DNA from: Littorina saxatilis
Taxonomy: Eukaryota; Mollusca; Gastropoda; Littorinimorpha; Littorinidae
Reading direction: 5' to 3'
DNA length: 64,000 bases
Assembly (NCBI RefSeq): GCF_037325665.1
Contig: NC_090254.1
Location: forward strand, 42,171,917-42,235,916
The notes under the pieces were generated by a model. The model was not told the DNA's origin. It did no database searches and saw only the letters and a program-made list of their open reading frames with translations. The first letter of the stretch is position 1, and every line of letters starts with the position of its first letter. Shown piece by piece: positions 1 to 10,521 of the stretch. A program made the translations under genes and the position numbers.

Positions 1-196
1 TTACTGAATATGGCAAGGGAATACATTACCTTACTTGTTTTATAACCGGTTTTAACATAAACGTCATCATGCCTCAAAGATCTGTAAACAAACGCATTCT
101 TCGAGTTTGTGTACCAAGCATTTCTGTGTCCAATCACCTACATTTTCCTTGGCATTGGTATTTATGCATGCATTTGTACACAAGATGGGAGAGGGG

Positions 197-197
<1 letters not shown>

Positions 198-234
<37 letters not shown>
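198..234 (+). repeat. Poly-G tract, 37 bases
   Basis: An uninterrupted G run, likely to form quadruplexes and to be unreliable in assembly. Other G runs lie near 2370, 17,657, 20,490, 20,935, 28,555, 33,185, 52,150 and 53,070. C runs lie near 56,766, 60,985 and 63,140. Confidence 0.9.
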
Positions 235-235
<1 letters not shown>

Positions 236-369
236 CCACAACATACAAACATATGCGCAGCTTTATAAAAGGGTGGTACCTGTTGATTTGAAAATTAAAT
301 ATGTATACGTCATTGTATACGTGCACTCACCAATGTAAACAGCCCAATGTCTGTACAGTCCTCTGTCTA

Positions 370-510
370 TTGATATCAGGTCTCCTCGATTAAGAGGCTC
401 CATCGAGTGGCTCTGTCCCATCTTCCCCCTTCCCTTCGTCGCGATATAACCTTGAATGGTTGAAAACGACGTTAAACACCAAATAAAGAAAGAAAAATCG
501 TATATCTGCA
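370..510 (+). mobile_element. SINE 3' fragment (mollusc type)
   Basis: Ends with GCGATATAACCTTGAATGG, AAACGACGTTAAACACC and an (AAAG)n tail, the conserved 3' domain and tail of widespread molluscan tRNA-derived SINEs. The tRNA head is missing, so it is 5' truncated. Confidence 0.75.
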
Positions 511-611
511 GAAAATCGCATAACGTCTGAAAAAAAGGATGAAATAAACGTTTCTGGGGTGAGCGGGAGGTGCTGGATATAATTATAAGTGACGTTTTGT
601 AAGTAAGATTC

Positions 612-1530
612 TAATTATAATAATAACAATAATTATGTAACATTCATATATCGCTTCTCTTCAGCTCGAAGCGCTTTACAGGTTCAATCAAAACACAACA
701 CGATATATACAATTAGTCTCCCATAAAAAGGAAAATACTCATGAAAGACCACACATACATGCATGCATAATAATACTAAGAATCAAATAAAATTGTTTAA
801 CAGTGCATCACTGTATGCACAGTCAAAACACGCGAACAAACACATACAACAGACTGATACTCACAACAGACATATATGCACGAACTTGAGTGCTCACACA
901 AACACACACACACACGCACACGCAAACACACACATACACACACACACCCACACACGCACACACACACACACACACAAACACACCCATCGCGCACGCACGC
1001 ATGCACACCAGGTTAACTGCTCATAGATACTTATGTTTATGACAGAGCTAATCAACGAAATGTTGGTTGAAAAGGTGTCTTCATGTTGGTTTTGAAAGAG
1101 GGGAGCGACTTGCTGTTTTTGACACTGTAGGGCAGTTCATTCCAGATGATGGGACCAAAGTGAGAACAACTGCGGGAACCATGTTGCTTTCGTTTAAACC
1201 GGACAATTTTAAAGCGCCGAGTGTCAGGAGACGAGCGTAGTGTGCGAGACAGTAATTACACCAGTATGAGTTGGGAGAGGTAGAGAGGGGCGTAATTTGT
1301 AATATGTTTAAAACAGAGACAGCAGATTTTGTACTTGATCCGTTGAACCACAGGCAGCCAGTGCAAACAGAACAGCAGCGGTGTGCAGTGTTGTGTACGA
1401 CGTGCTATGCAAACAAGACGAGCTGCAAAGTTCTGGAGAGTTTGTAGGGGTTGAATCATTGAAACTGGGACACCAGAAAGGAGGGAATTACAATAATCTG
1501 TTCTTGAGAGGATGCAGGATGTCACCAGAA
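612..1530 (-). mobile_element. 5'-truncated non-LTR retrotransposon (CR1/L2-like) fragment
   Basis: The minus strand encodes the C-terminal part of a LINE reverse transcriptase: SRTDYCNSLLSGVP, LQNFAARLV, CLHWLPVVQRIKYKICCL and APLYLS. A downstream frame then shows WNELPYSVKNSKSLPSFKT. The 3' UTR includes an expanded (TG)n tract at about 897-980 and ends with a GTAAAGCGCTTCGAGC motif and an ATT-rich tail near 612-640. Only the last 900 bases or so of the element are present; it is dead. Confidence 0.8.
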
Positions 1531-1545
1531 CTGTTGTTGTTTCTT

Positions 1546-1735
1546 CCCGTAAACCATCACAGATACTGTCAGGCTTTTACACACAGTACAAACACCCTTC
1601 CATTTGAACGCTCACCGAACGGGAACATCCTAGGTGCCCTCCGTAAAGAGCGAGCAATTTTCAAAGAATTTATTTTTGCGTGGTTTATCTTACGCCTGAG
1701 CCATTGTAAACCCGTGTGATCCAGTTTCCCCTTTT
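1546..1735 (+). mobile_element. R6 MITE end fragment
   Basis: Matches the left arm of the TTAA-flanked MITE R6 (cccgtaaaccatcacagata...). It begins abruptly inside the LINE sequence and ends at an R4 end fragment, so it is a rearranged piece rather than a clean insertion. Confidence 0.6.
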
Positions 1736-1836
1736 GGCTCACGTAAGTGTAGCCTATGCGATGCTAACTTTTGTCTGTCTGTGCGTGCGTGCGTGCGTGT
1801 GTGCGTGCGTGTGTGATAGAAACTTTAACATTTGAC
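1736..1836 (+). mobile_element. R4 element, T-run end fragment
   Basis: Begins after TTTT with GGCTCACGTAAGTGTAGCC, then the GTCTGTCTGTGCG tract and gatagaaactttaacattt. It breaks off there. Same family as the complete copy at 6110-6534. Confidence 0.7.
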
Positions 1837-2274
1837 TGAACACCGAAATACTAATTTTACCGGGTTATTATCCAAGCAACAGCTTCAAAGTATTGAAGCA
1901 ATGATCAACATTTCGTCGGCACGTATGTAGATAAAGTGTGTATCCAAAGAAAACGGGTGGTGGTGGGTTTTGGGGGGGTAAAAACAGGTGACTGGTTTGT
2001 GTTGTGTGTGGTATGTAGACCAGGTCAGGGGTCAAGGTTAGGTCAGATCGCGTGAAGCATTGTGGTATAGATTCACTTCTCAGTTCTAACCGAGCTGCAT
2101 TCGCCGATTCGGGGAAGACGATTTCACATTGTTCGGTTTCGTAGCGGCTCCAGAAAAAATAGATAAAGAAGATACCAAAGGAGATTTCCTACAGGTTGAT
2201 CTGCACAGCGTGTTTTCAGTGTCTGCGCGAGGAAGCGTTGTCGAAAGGGCAGTGTCGATCTCAGTGGCAGTCGT

Positions 2275-2693
2275 GTCCCCGTAAGTAGGCTACAGACAGA
2301 CAGCCAGATCTAGATCTAGCGTCTCCCACTCTTGCACTGTGTCTATGCTTACTGTGAGGGCCCCAAAGGGGGGGGGGGGGGGCGGGTATCATCACGATCA
2401 CGGGAAGGGAAATTTTAGCTTTCACGATCACAGTTACCTTGATTTTTTCACGGATCACGGGCAAAATGTACGTTGAAAATAAAATGCTTTGCAATAATGC
2501 CAATCACGATCACGAAAACAAATGACGATCACGATCACGAGACTTGATTTTTTTGTCATCACGGATCACGGGCAAAGTCCCTTCACGAACACAGAAATGG
2601 AAATTTCGGCAATCACGGTCACAGAAAGGTCAAAAAACGCCAATCACGATCACGATTTTAAACCCTTTGGGGCCCTCTACTGAGTGTGTGGGT

Positions 2694-2739
<46 letters not shown>

Positions 2740-2816
2740 CGGAGTGATTGAGTTTGTGTTACTGTTTGTCGATTTCTTACGGGAGCCTTGAAGGCTTCGC
2801 CTCTTGTTCACAATGT
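2275..2816 (+). mobile_element. R4 element, CTTGTT-end half with a nested MITE
   Basis: Carries the second half of R4, ending ACGG-GAGCCTTGAAGGCTTCGCCTCTTGTT at 2816 (small hairpin plus CTTGTT). A 322-bp MITE (2356-2677) interrupts it. A (TG)n tract lies at 2700-2731. Confidence 0.7.
2356..2677. mobile_element. hAT-like MITE with internal TCACGATCACGAT repeats
   Basis: Terminal inverted repeats GAGGGCCCCAAAGGG / CCCTTTGGGGCCCTC frame an interior of imperfect cacgatcacg-type repeats and a poly-G run. The flanks TTACTGTG and CTACTGAG could be an 8-bp target duplication with two changes, which suggests the hAT superfamily. No coding capacity. Confidence 0.6.
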
Positions 2817-3653
2817 AGTCGTCAGTTAGTAATTTGATGTGAGCTTAACTGCAATAGCACGTTATTATGTACCTCTCAATATGCACGAAACAAACAGCTG
2901 TGGTTCACAAGAACTCCAGCGAAGGCTTTGACTGTTCAGAGGAACTGGCGATGCCTCTAAACCGTCGTCTGCTAAGAAAACCACGACCTTGCGTGATCCT
3001 GCTTCCGGGCTTTTCTTTTTTCAAACTTTCAAAACTTCGAATTGTACTGATCTTGTCTTGATGAAAAAATAATTCCTTTATGATTTAGGAATGTTTCAAT
3101 CAATCAATCAATGACGCTTATATCGCGCATATTCCGTGGGTACAGTTCTAGGCGCTCTGCAGTGATGCCGTGTGAGATGAAATTTTATACGGCCAGTAGA
3201 TTGCAGCCATTTCGGCGCATATTTACCTTTCACGGCCTATTATTCCAAGTCACACAGGTATAGGTAGACAATTATTAACTGTGCCTAAGCAATTTTGCCA
3301 GGAAAGACCCTTTTGTCAATCGTGGGATCTTTAACGTGCACACCCAATGTAGTGTACACGGGGGGAGGGTTCGGACACCGAAGAGAGTCTGCACACAAAG
3401 TTGACTCTGAAATAAATTTCCGCCGAACCTGGGATCGAACTCACGCTGACAGCGGCCAACTGAATACAAATCCAGCGCGCTACCAACTGAGCTATATCCC
3501 CGCTGTAACAAGCTGTCAATTTATTAACGTTGTAGACGGATGCTTGAATATTTTTTTATTAAAAGCCCCACAATGATGTGCTTGGCAAATTTAAAAAAAA
3601 ACTAAATAAAATTAAAAAAAAGCTGTCAATAATATTTATTATTTAGATTTTAA
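2817..3653 (+). mobile_element. R6-related interior copy with nested SINE
   Basis: The flanks of the SINE at 3096-3502 match the interior of R6: cacaatgtagtcgtcag, cacgaaacaaacagctgtgg and caagctgtcaatttatta recur at 3862-4175 and in 10.9-11.2 kb. The copy has lost its own clean ends. Confidence 0.55.
3096..3502 (-). mobile_element. tRNA-derived SINE, full head, (ATTG)n tail
   Basis: On the minus strand it opens with a tRNA-like head, GGGGATATAGCTCAGTTGG (A box) and GTTCGATCCCAGG (B box). It then passes through the shared body (atcgtgggatctttaacgtgcacaccc on the plus strand) and ends in ATTGATTGATTG. It sits inside an R6 interior: the same flanks are contiguous at about 4142-4155. Confidence 0.85.
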
Positions 3654-4386
3654 AGGCAGAGTAAGCCTCCCGTAAACCATCACAGATACGGTCAGGCTTT
3701 TACACACAGTACAAACACCATTTCATTTAAACACTCACCAAATTGAGAACATCCTAGGTGCCCTCCGTAAAGAGCGAACAATTTTCAAAGAATTTATTTT
3801 TGCGTGGTTTATCTTACCCCTGAGCCATCGTGAACCCGTGTGATCCAGTTTTCCCTTTTCACAATGCAGTCGTCATAGTTAGTCATTTGAATGTGACTCG
3901 ACGTGAGCTTATCTACAATAGCACGTTTTTTTATGCACGAAACAACGGCTGTGGTTCACAAGAACTCTAGCGATGGCTTTTGACTGTTGAGAGGAACGGC
4001 GATTTGCACTGATAAACCGGCCGTCGTCTGCTACGACCCTTGCGTGACCCTGCTTCCGGGCTTTTCTTTTTTTTAAACTTTCACAACTTCGAATTGTTCT
4101 GATCTTGTCTTGATGAAAAACGAATTCTTTTATGATTAAAGAATGTTTGTGTAACAAGCTGTCAATTTATTATTTAGATTTTAAAAGTTAGGTCTAGCGC
4201 GAAAACGAGGCGCCGTTGTTGTTAACGGAACAAGTCTACGAAAATAAATTCTTTGAAAATGTCTCACGCTCGACAGAAAGCAGCCAGGATGTTCCCGTTC
4301 GGTGAGCGTTCAAATGGAAGTATGCTTGTACTGTATTTAGACGCTCGGGGAGCTCTGTGATGGTTTACGGGAGGCTTACTGTGCCT
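3654..4386. mobile_element. R6 MITE, 733 bp, TTAA-flanked
   Basis: Both ends carry AGGCACAGTAAGC-type inverted repeats (left AGGCAGAGTAAGCCTCCCG, right CGGGAGGCTTACTGTGCCT) and are bordered by TTAA, the piggyBac target. The arms are long (roughly 200 bp) and imperfect. No transposase is present. Confidence 0.75.
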
Positions 4387-4610
4387 TTAAAAGTTAGGTC
4401 TAGCGCCAAGGCAAAACGCACCACGGTCCGATTGTCTCTGAGCAATCGGCGCAAAATTAATTCTTCAAAAATTGCTTGCTCTTTACGTAGGGCACCTAGG
4501 ATGTTCCCGTTTGGTGAGCGTTCTGTGTGTAAAAGCCTGACAGTATCTGTGATGGTTTACGGGAAGAAACAACAACAATTCAAGTGACATCGTGCATCCT
4601 CTTAAGGTAG
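4387..4610 (+). mobile_element. Partial R6 arm joined to a LINE scrap
   Basis: Continues with another R6 arm (cctagcgcc..., gtgtgtaaaagcctgacagt, atggtttacgggaag). It ends in acaacaacaattcaagtgacatcgtgc, which resembles the LINE sequence at 1500-1545 in the opposite orientation. This mirrors the 1.5 kb junction. Confidence 0.45.
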
Positions 4611-5068
4611 TTCACTGGACCCGTTAAATATAATTTGGTTTCTCCCAAAAGTTGGTTATTTTTTAAGTTCGATCTGTCTCCTATGCATTCAGCATAAAAA
4701 AATATAGGGTAGTGGGTTCGTTTCGGAGCTATGAGTCTCGGAAGACAGTGCCCGTTTTGAATTTTGGACCGAAAAATCGAAAAATGGGTATGTTTTGAAA
4801 ACGGCCAATTATTACACAAACATCTGCATAGGAATAGTCATTTAAAAAATATCACCCAAAGCAGCAATGGGCAGGTAACGAAGTGCACTGGTAAACGAAA
4901 ATGTTGCGCATACTCAAACTTTGTGACGTCACGTCTTTTGCCAGAGTTTATTTTAAATTTGTTCCTCAAGTTGAGGTATTTTATTGCTGGTAGCCTGGAA
5001 ATAAATTACGATTTGATGAGATGGGTTGTAAACGCAAGAGCGATCAAAACGGCATTAAAAAAATAAAA
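4611..5068. other. Unassigned stretch
   Basis: AT-rich sequence with no recognised gene or repeat; short frames only. Confidence 0.5.
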
Positions 5069-5939
5069 AACAAGTCGCGTAAGGCGAAAATACAATATTT
5101 AGTCAAGTAGCTGTCGAACTCACAGAATGAAACTGAACGCAATGCAACGCAGCAAGACCGTATACTCGTGGTCCACCGCTCACGGCATAGGCAGTGAAAT
5201 TGACAAGAAGAGCGGGGTAGTGGTTACGCTATGCTGCATAGCACGCTTTTCTGTACCTCTCTTCGTTTTAACTTTCTGAGCGTGTTTTTAATCCAAACAT
5301 ATCATATCTATATATTTTTGGAATCAGGAACCGACAAGGAATAAGATGAAAGTGGTTTTAAATTGATTTCGAAAAAAAATTTGATAATAATTTTCATATA
5401 TTTAATTTTCAGAGCTTGTTTTTAATCCGAATATAACATATTTATATGTTTTTGGAATCAGCAAATGATGGAGAATAAGATAAACGTACATTTGGATCGT
5501 TTTATAAATTTTTATTTTTTTTTACAATTTTCAGATTTTTAATGACCAAAGTCATTAATTAATTTTTAAGCCACCAAGCTGAAATGCAATACCGAACCCC
5601 GGGCTTCGTCGAAGAGTACTTGACCAAAATTTCAACCAATTTGGTTGAAAAATGAGGGCGTGACAGTGCCGCCTCAACTTTCACGAAAAGCCGGATATGA
5701 CGTCATCAAAGACATTTATCAAAAAAATGAAAAAAACGTATGGGGATTTCATACCCAGGAACTCTCATGTCAAATTTCATAAAGATCGGTCCAGTAGTTT
5801 AGTCTGAATCGCTCTACACACACACACACACGCACACACGCACACACACACGCACACACGCACACACGCACATACACCACGACCCTCGTTTCGATTCCCC
5901 CTCGATGTTAAAATATTTAGTCAAAACTTGACTAAATAT
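5069..5939 (+). mobile_element. R1 HINE-like element, copy 1 (871 bp)
   Basis: Bounded by AACAAGTCGCGTAAGGCG on the left and by GTCAAAACTTGACTAAATAT followed by AAAAA on the right. The right end forms a hairpin (ATATTTAGTCAA / TTGACTAAATAT), and one arm of it recurs inverted near the left end. A (CA)n/(CACACG)n tract lies at 5816-5870. No open frame of note. Confidence 0.8.
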
Positions 5940-6109
5940 AAAAACGACAGGTTGGTAGTGTTTTTAGGGGGGGTTCACTCCCTTGATTAACCCCACCCTT
6001 TGCACTATTACTGTCCAGTGTGCCTCAGAAAAATATGTGTCACGATAATGTAAAGGGCTGTTGTCCGATCATTTGTCTCAGATATATGAGCCAACTAAAT
6101 TATGTTTTT
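5940..6109. other. Short spacer between R1 and R4
   Basis: Nothing recognised. Confidence 0.4.
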
Positions 6110-6534
6110 AACAAGAGGCGAAGCCTTCAAGGCTCACGTAAGAAATCGACAAACAGTAACACAAACTCAATCACTCCGTCACACATACACACACACACAG
6201 TAAGCAAAGGTGACACTGTGCAAGAAAGCGAGACACTAGATCTAGATCTGTCTGTCTGCATGTAGCCTACTTGCAGACACGCCAACTAGTCTCGGTCCGC
6301 TCAAAATAATAATGACCGAGACTTTCAGTAATTCCTTCGCGTGACGTCTAACCCTCACGCCATAATGTGACGTCTTCAAATGACGAAATGTTAAAGTTTC
6401 TACCACAGACATACACACGCACAAACACACGCACGCACAAACACACGCACGCACAAACACACGCACGCACAAACACACGCACAAACGCACAGACAGACAA
6501 AGTTACGATCGCATAGGCTACACTTACGTGAGCC
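6110..6534 (-). mobile_element. R4 HINE-like element, complete (425 bp)
   Basis: On the minus strand it starts after a T-run with GGCTCACGTAAGTGTAGCC. It contains an (ACGC/ACAC) tract, AAACTTTAACATTT and TGACGTC motifs, and ends ACGTGAGCCTTGAAGGC-TTCGCCTCTTGTT. The ACGTGAGCC near the end is the inverse of the starting GGCTCACGT. Confidence 0.8.
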
Positions 6535-6670
6535 AAAAACCACTGTTACATATGACCTCTGTTGAAAGTCAAAGGTCACCGCAACTTTGAAAGGCCACAA
6601 GTCCGATTCAAATGTAATAAAAACGCCAATCAAAAGGTGGAGGTCACTTGTTTGATACAAGTGTAATAAT

Positions 6671-7435
6671 AACAAGTCGCGTAAGGCGAAAATACAATAT
6701 TTAGTCAAGTAGCTGTCGAACTCACAGAATGAAACTGAACGCAATGCAACGCAGCAAGACCGTATACTCGTAGCATCGTCACTCCACCGCCCGTGGCAAA
6801 GGCAGTGCCCGTGGAATTGACAAGAAGAGCGGGATATTCGTTGCGCTGAGAAGGATAGCACGCTTTTCTGTACCTCTCTTCGTTTTAACTTTCTGAGCGT
6901 GTTTTTAATCCAAACATATCATATCTATATGTTTTTGGAATCAGGAACCGACAAGGAAGAAGATGAAAGTGTTTTTAAAACGATTTCGAAAAAAAAATTT
7001 TGATAATAATTTTTATATATTTAATTTTCAGAGCTTGTTTTTAATCCGAATATAACATATTTATATGTTTTTGGAATCAGCAAATGATGGAGAATAAGAT
7101 GAACGTAAATTTGGATCGTTTTATAAATTTTTAATTTTTTTTACAATTTTCCGATTTTTAATGACCAAAGTCATCAATTAATTTTTAAGCCACCAAGCTG
7201 AAATGCAATACCGAACCCCGGGCTTCGTCGAAGATTACTTGACCAAAATTTCAACCAATTTGGTTGAAAAATGAGGGCGTGACAGTGCCGCCTCAACTTT
7301 CACGAAAAGCCGGATATGACGTCATCAAAGACATTTATCAAAAAAATGAAAAAAAACGTTCGGGGATTTCATACCCAGGAACTCTCATGTCAAATTTCAT
7401 AAAGATCAGTCCAGTAGTTTAGTCTGAATCGCTCT

Positions 7436-7466
<31 letters not shown>

Positions 7467-7534
7467 CATACACCATACCCTCGTTTCGATTCCCCCTCGA
7501 TGTTAAAATATTTAGTCAAAACTTGACTAAATAT
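6671..7534 (+). mobile_element. R1 HINE-like element, copy 2 (864 bp)
   Basis: Same ends and order as copy 1 and very similar across its length. It starts AACAAGTCGCG and ends at the ATATTTAGTC hairpin before AAAAA. Confidence 0.8.
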
Positions 7535-8229
7535 AAAAATTAATAATCAAGGCTTGGTTTATAATTTTGCTTAATAGTGCGTACTGTTATTTGTTACGGT
7601 TTGAAGGCTGGGACTTTTTGAGGGTGGAATTAAAGCAATTTTTCGCCTTATGGGCCCCTTATGCCTCGAAGGACTTCAATTATTGTATTATCTGCTGCCA
7701 GCGTACAGTAGAAAGAGGGCTGCATACACAAGACACTTGTTCTTAATACTACTGGCTGTTATTCTAGTTCAAACACCGGTTTTAACATACATGTGGTATT
7801 CTGATGCAATCACGCTGTGAGCATCACGGGTTGGGAGACACTCTCTTACCTGCTACTGGAGCTTCAATGTTAGCTTTGGTGATTATTACGATGTCACTGG
7901 CAAAGAGAACGGCTTTGTACCGATTTCATTAGATGCCCACGTGTTTTTGACCTCGTGGTTGGTAGGCGTGTCGCATTGTTTTTATTTCTGGCGGTGTCGT
8001 CATTTTCTGACGTCATTTGTTCTGGGCCGCGTCACCATACTTCCGCTGCCTGAAAAATGTGACGTTTGTTCTATTTACGTCATTCGAATGTTCGACGTGT
8101 TCTTCTTCTTCTTCTTCTTCTGCGTTCCCTGTTCGATGTGTTCGAATTCCCAGCCTGCCAGGAAAAAATGGCAACACAACTCAGTGGCTTCTCTTTGTGT
8201 ATGAAGAGTAATATCCCTGTCTCCATTTG
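7535..8229. other. Unassigned stretch
   Basis: No gene or repeat recognised. A (TTC)n run lies at 8100-8121. Confidence 0.5.
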
Positions 8230-8640
8230 ACCTGCCTTAAGACTAGATTATTGTAATTCCCTCCTTTCTGGTGTACCTTTACGGGAGGCTTACTGTGCCT
8301 TTAAGGAAGTGGCGTATAGACGCGATTCGCTTCAGTTTATAGTAGCCTGCTTGGCAGACTGTAATGACATGTTGTTTCATGGTGAGGTTTACGTTCAGAG
8401 TAAAGCTGAGATCTTTCACTTTTTGGGAGACGGGGATTTTACAGGGACCAAGAGAAAATGTGTCCGTGTTGATTAACTCTGTCAAGAGAAGCAGTAAGAA
8501 GCGCAGCGGATGGCTTCGGTCTTATCATCGTTCAGTTTCAGCGTATTTGTGTTCATCCAGACTTTAATATCCTCTGTGCACGCTTGAAGGGACAGAACAA
8601 GGCTGTCTGAATCGGTCGGTAGTTAACAAGTGGAGTTTTG
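8230..8640. mobile_element. Internally inverted LINE fragment with an R6 end
   Basis: The minus strand from about 8635 to 8300 encodes LINE reverse-transcriptase sequence (TDSDSLVLSLQACTEDIKVW, LKLNDDKTEAIR, then LGPCKIPVSQKVKDLSF and LNVNLTMKQHV). The next RT segment, LRLDYCNSLLSGVP, lies on the plus strand at about 8238-8278. Between them is an R6 right end (ACGGGAGGCTTACTGTGCCT-TTAA). The opposite orientations of adjacent RT segments suggest inversion at insertion (twin priming) or later rearrangement. Confidence 0.65.
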
Positions 8641-8655
8641 ATCAGAATAAAAACA

Positions 8656-9288
8656 AACAAGTCGCGTAAAGCAAACTTAATTAATTTAGTCAATCTGTCG
8701 AACTCACAGAATGAAACTGAACGCACTGCGTTTTTGCACCAAGAGAGGTTGCGTGTTCAGGCCTGGGTCAGGCCGCAATTTTCTCCCCCCTTTCCTAACC
8801 TAGGTGGTGGGTTCAAGTGCTAGTCTTTCGGATGAAACGAAAAACCGAGGTCCCTTCGTGTACACTACATTGGGGTGTGCACGTTAAAGATCCCACGATT
8901 GACAAAAGGGTCTTTCCTGGCAAAATTGTATAGGCGTAAATAAAAATGTCCACCAAATACCCGTGTGACCTGGAATAATAGGCCGTGAAAGGTGGATGCA
9001 GCGCCTAAAGGCAGTCGATCTACTGGCCGATGTGAATGCGTGATATATTGTGTAAAAAAATTCCATCTCACACGGCATTAATAGGTAACATGCGCCTTGA
9101 GTCGCCTTGTGTGGTGAGATACGTGCGCGATATAAATCCTCGTAAATAAATAAAAATAAATGCCAGCGATTTCCTTGCCGCGGGGATTGACGAAGCTGTC
9201 TCCGTGAAAAAAATCCAGTGCGTTCAGTTTCATTCTGTGAGTTCCACAGCTTGACTAAATGTGGTAATTTCGCCTTACGCGACTTGTT
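8656..9288. mobile_element. Foldback of two R1 CTTGTT ends around a SINE body
   Basis: Both borders are the same R1 terminal segment in opposite orientation (AACAAGTCGCGTAAAGC... left, GCGCGTAAGGCG-type right, 70-75 bases each). Between them lies a plus-strand SINE body (8858-9165) with acgttaaagatcccacgattgac. Confidence 0.65.
8858..9165 (+). mobile_element. SINE 3' body
   Basis: Contains GTGCACGTTAAAGATCCCAC, then the cggcctattattcc-type segment inverted, gcgatataaatcctcgtaaat and an AATAAATAAA tail. The tRNA head is not convincing, so it is probably 5' truncated. Confidence 0.65.
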
Positions 9289-9299
9289 TTATTCTTTTT

Positions 9300-9362
9300 A
9301 TATTTAGTCAAGTTTTGACTAAATATTTTAACGTAGAGGGGGGAATCGAGACGAGGGTCGTG

Positions 9363-9425
<63 letters not shown>

Positions 9426-10204
9426 TGTCTGTGTGTGTGTGTAGAGCGATTCAGACTAAACTACTGGACCGATCTTTATGAAATTTGACATGAGAGTTCC
9501 TGGGTATGAAATCCCCATACGTTTTTTTCATTTTTTCAATAAATGTCTTTGATGACGTCATATCCGGCTTTTCGTGAAAGTTGAGGCGGCACTGTCACGC
9601 TCTCATTTTTCAATCAAATTGGTTGAAATTTTGGTCAAGTAATCTTCGACGAAGGCCGGGGTTTGGTATTGCATTTCAGCTTGGTGGCTTAAAAACTAAT
9701 GAGTGAGTTTGGTCATTAAAAATCTGAAAATTGTAAAAAAAATTATTTTTTTTATAAAACGATCCAAATTTACGTTCAGCTTATTCTCCATCATTTTCTG
9801 ATTCCAAAAACATATAAATATGTTATATTTGGATTAAAAACAAGCTCTGAAAATTAAAAATATAAAAATTATTATCAAAATTAAATTGTCGAAATCAATT
9901 TAAAAACACTTTCATCTTATTCCTTGTCGGTTCCTGATTCCAAAAACATATAGATATGATATGTTTGGATTAAAAACACGCTCAGAAAGTTAAAACGAAG
10001 AGAGGTACAGAAAAGCGTGCTATCCTTCTCAGCGCAAGTACTACCCCGCTCTTCTTGTCAATTTCACTGCCTTTGCCATGAGCGGTGGACTGAAGATGCT
10101 ACGAGTATACGGTCTTGCTGAAAAATTGCATTGCGTTCCGTTTCATTCTGTGAGTTCTACAGCTACTTGACTAAATGTTGTATTTTCGCCTTACGCGACT
10201 TGTT
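9300..10204 (-). mobile_element. R1 HINE-like element, copy 3 (905 bp)
   Basis: Opposite orientation to copies 1 and 2. The hairpin end ATATTTAGTCAAGTTTTGAC follows TTTTT at the left, a long (TG)n tract lies at 9366-9422, and the right end is CGCCTTACGCGACTTGTT. Confidence 0.8.
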
Positions 10205-10284
10205 ATATGTGTTCTGAATTTTAGAACGTTAGTTTTTGTCGTTTGCGTTTTTTCTCCGTTTTTTGCGCGCGAATCAAACGCACC

Positions 10285-10360
10285 AGTATCACACTTTTCG
10301 AAAATACGAATACGAATACGAATACTTTATTATCTCATACAGAGAAATTTCAACTAATAA
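10285..10360 (-). mobile_element. Probable retroposon tail, (ATTCGT)n
   Basis: On the minus strand, GAGATAATAAAG is followed by TATTCG repeats, a tail form seen at 3' ends of some non-LTR elements. No body is recognised. Confidence 0.35.
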
Positions 10361-10521
10361 TGTAATTTAGTCAAGTTTGTGTCAACAATGAAAAATAGTC
10401 TGTGATTGGACTTATAACAACAATGACCGTTCTTCAAAGAACCCTACCAACTCGGGCCATTGAACACCTGCTGGCGAAGCGCTTTGGTGCAAGCTCAACA
10501 GTGTTGATGACAAGTAGTTAA

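Noticed and set aside
67-338. Poly-Gly and poly-Pro frames over the 37-base G run
   Set aside because: Homopolymer translation with no other gene evidence.
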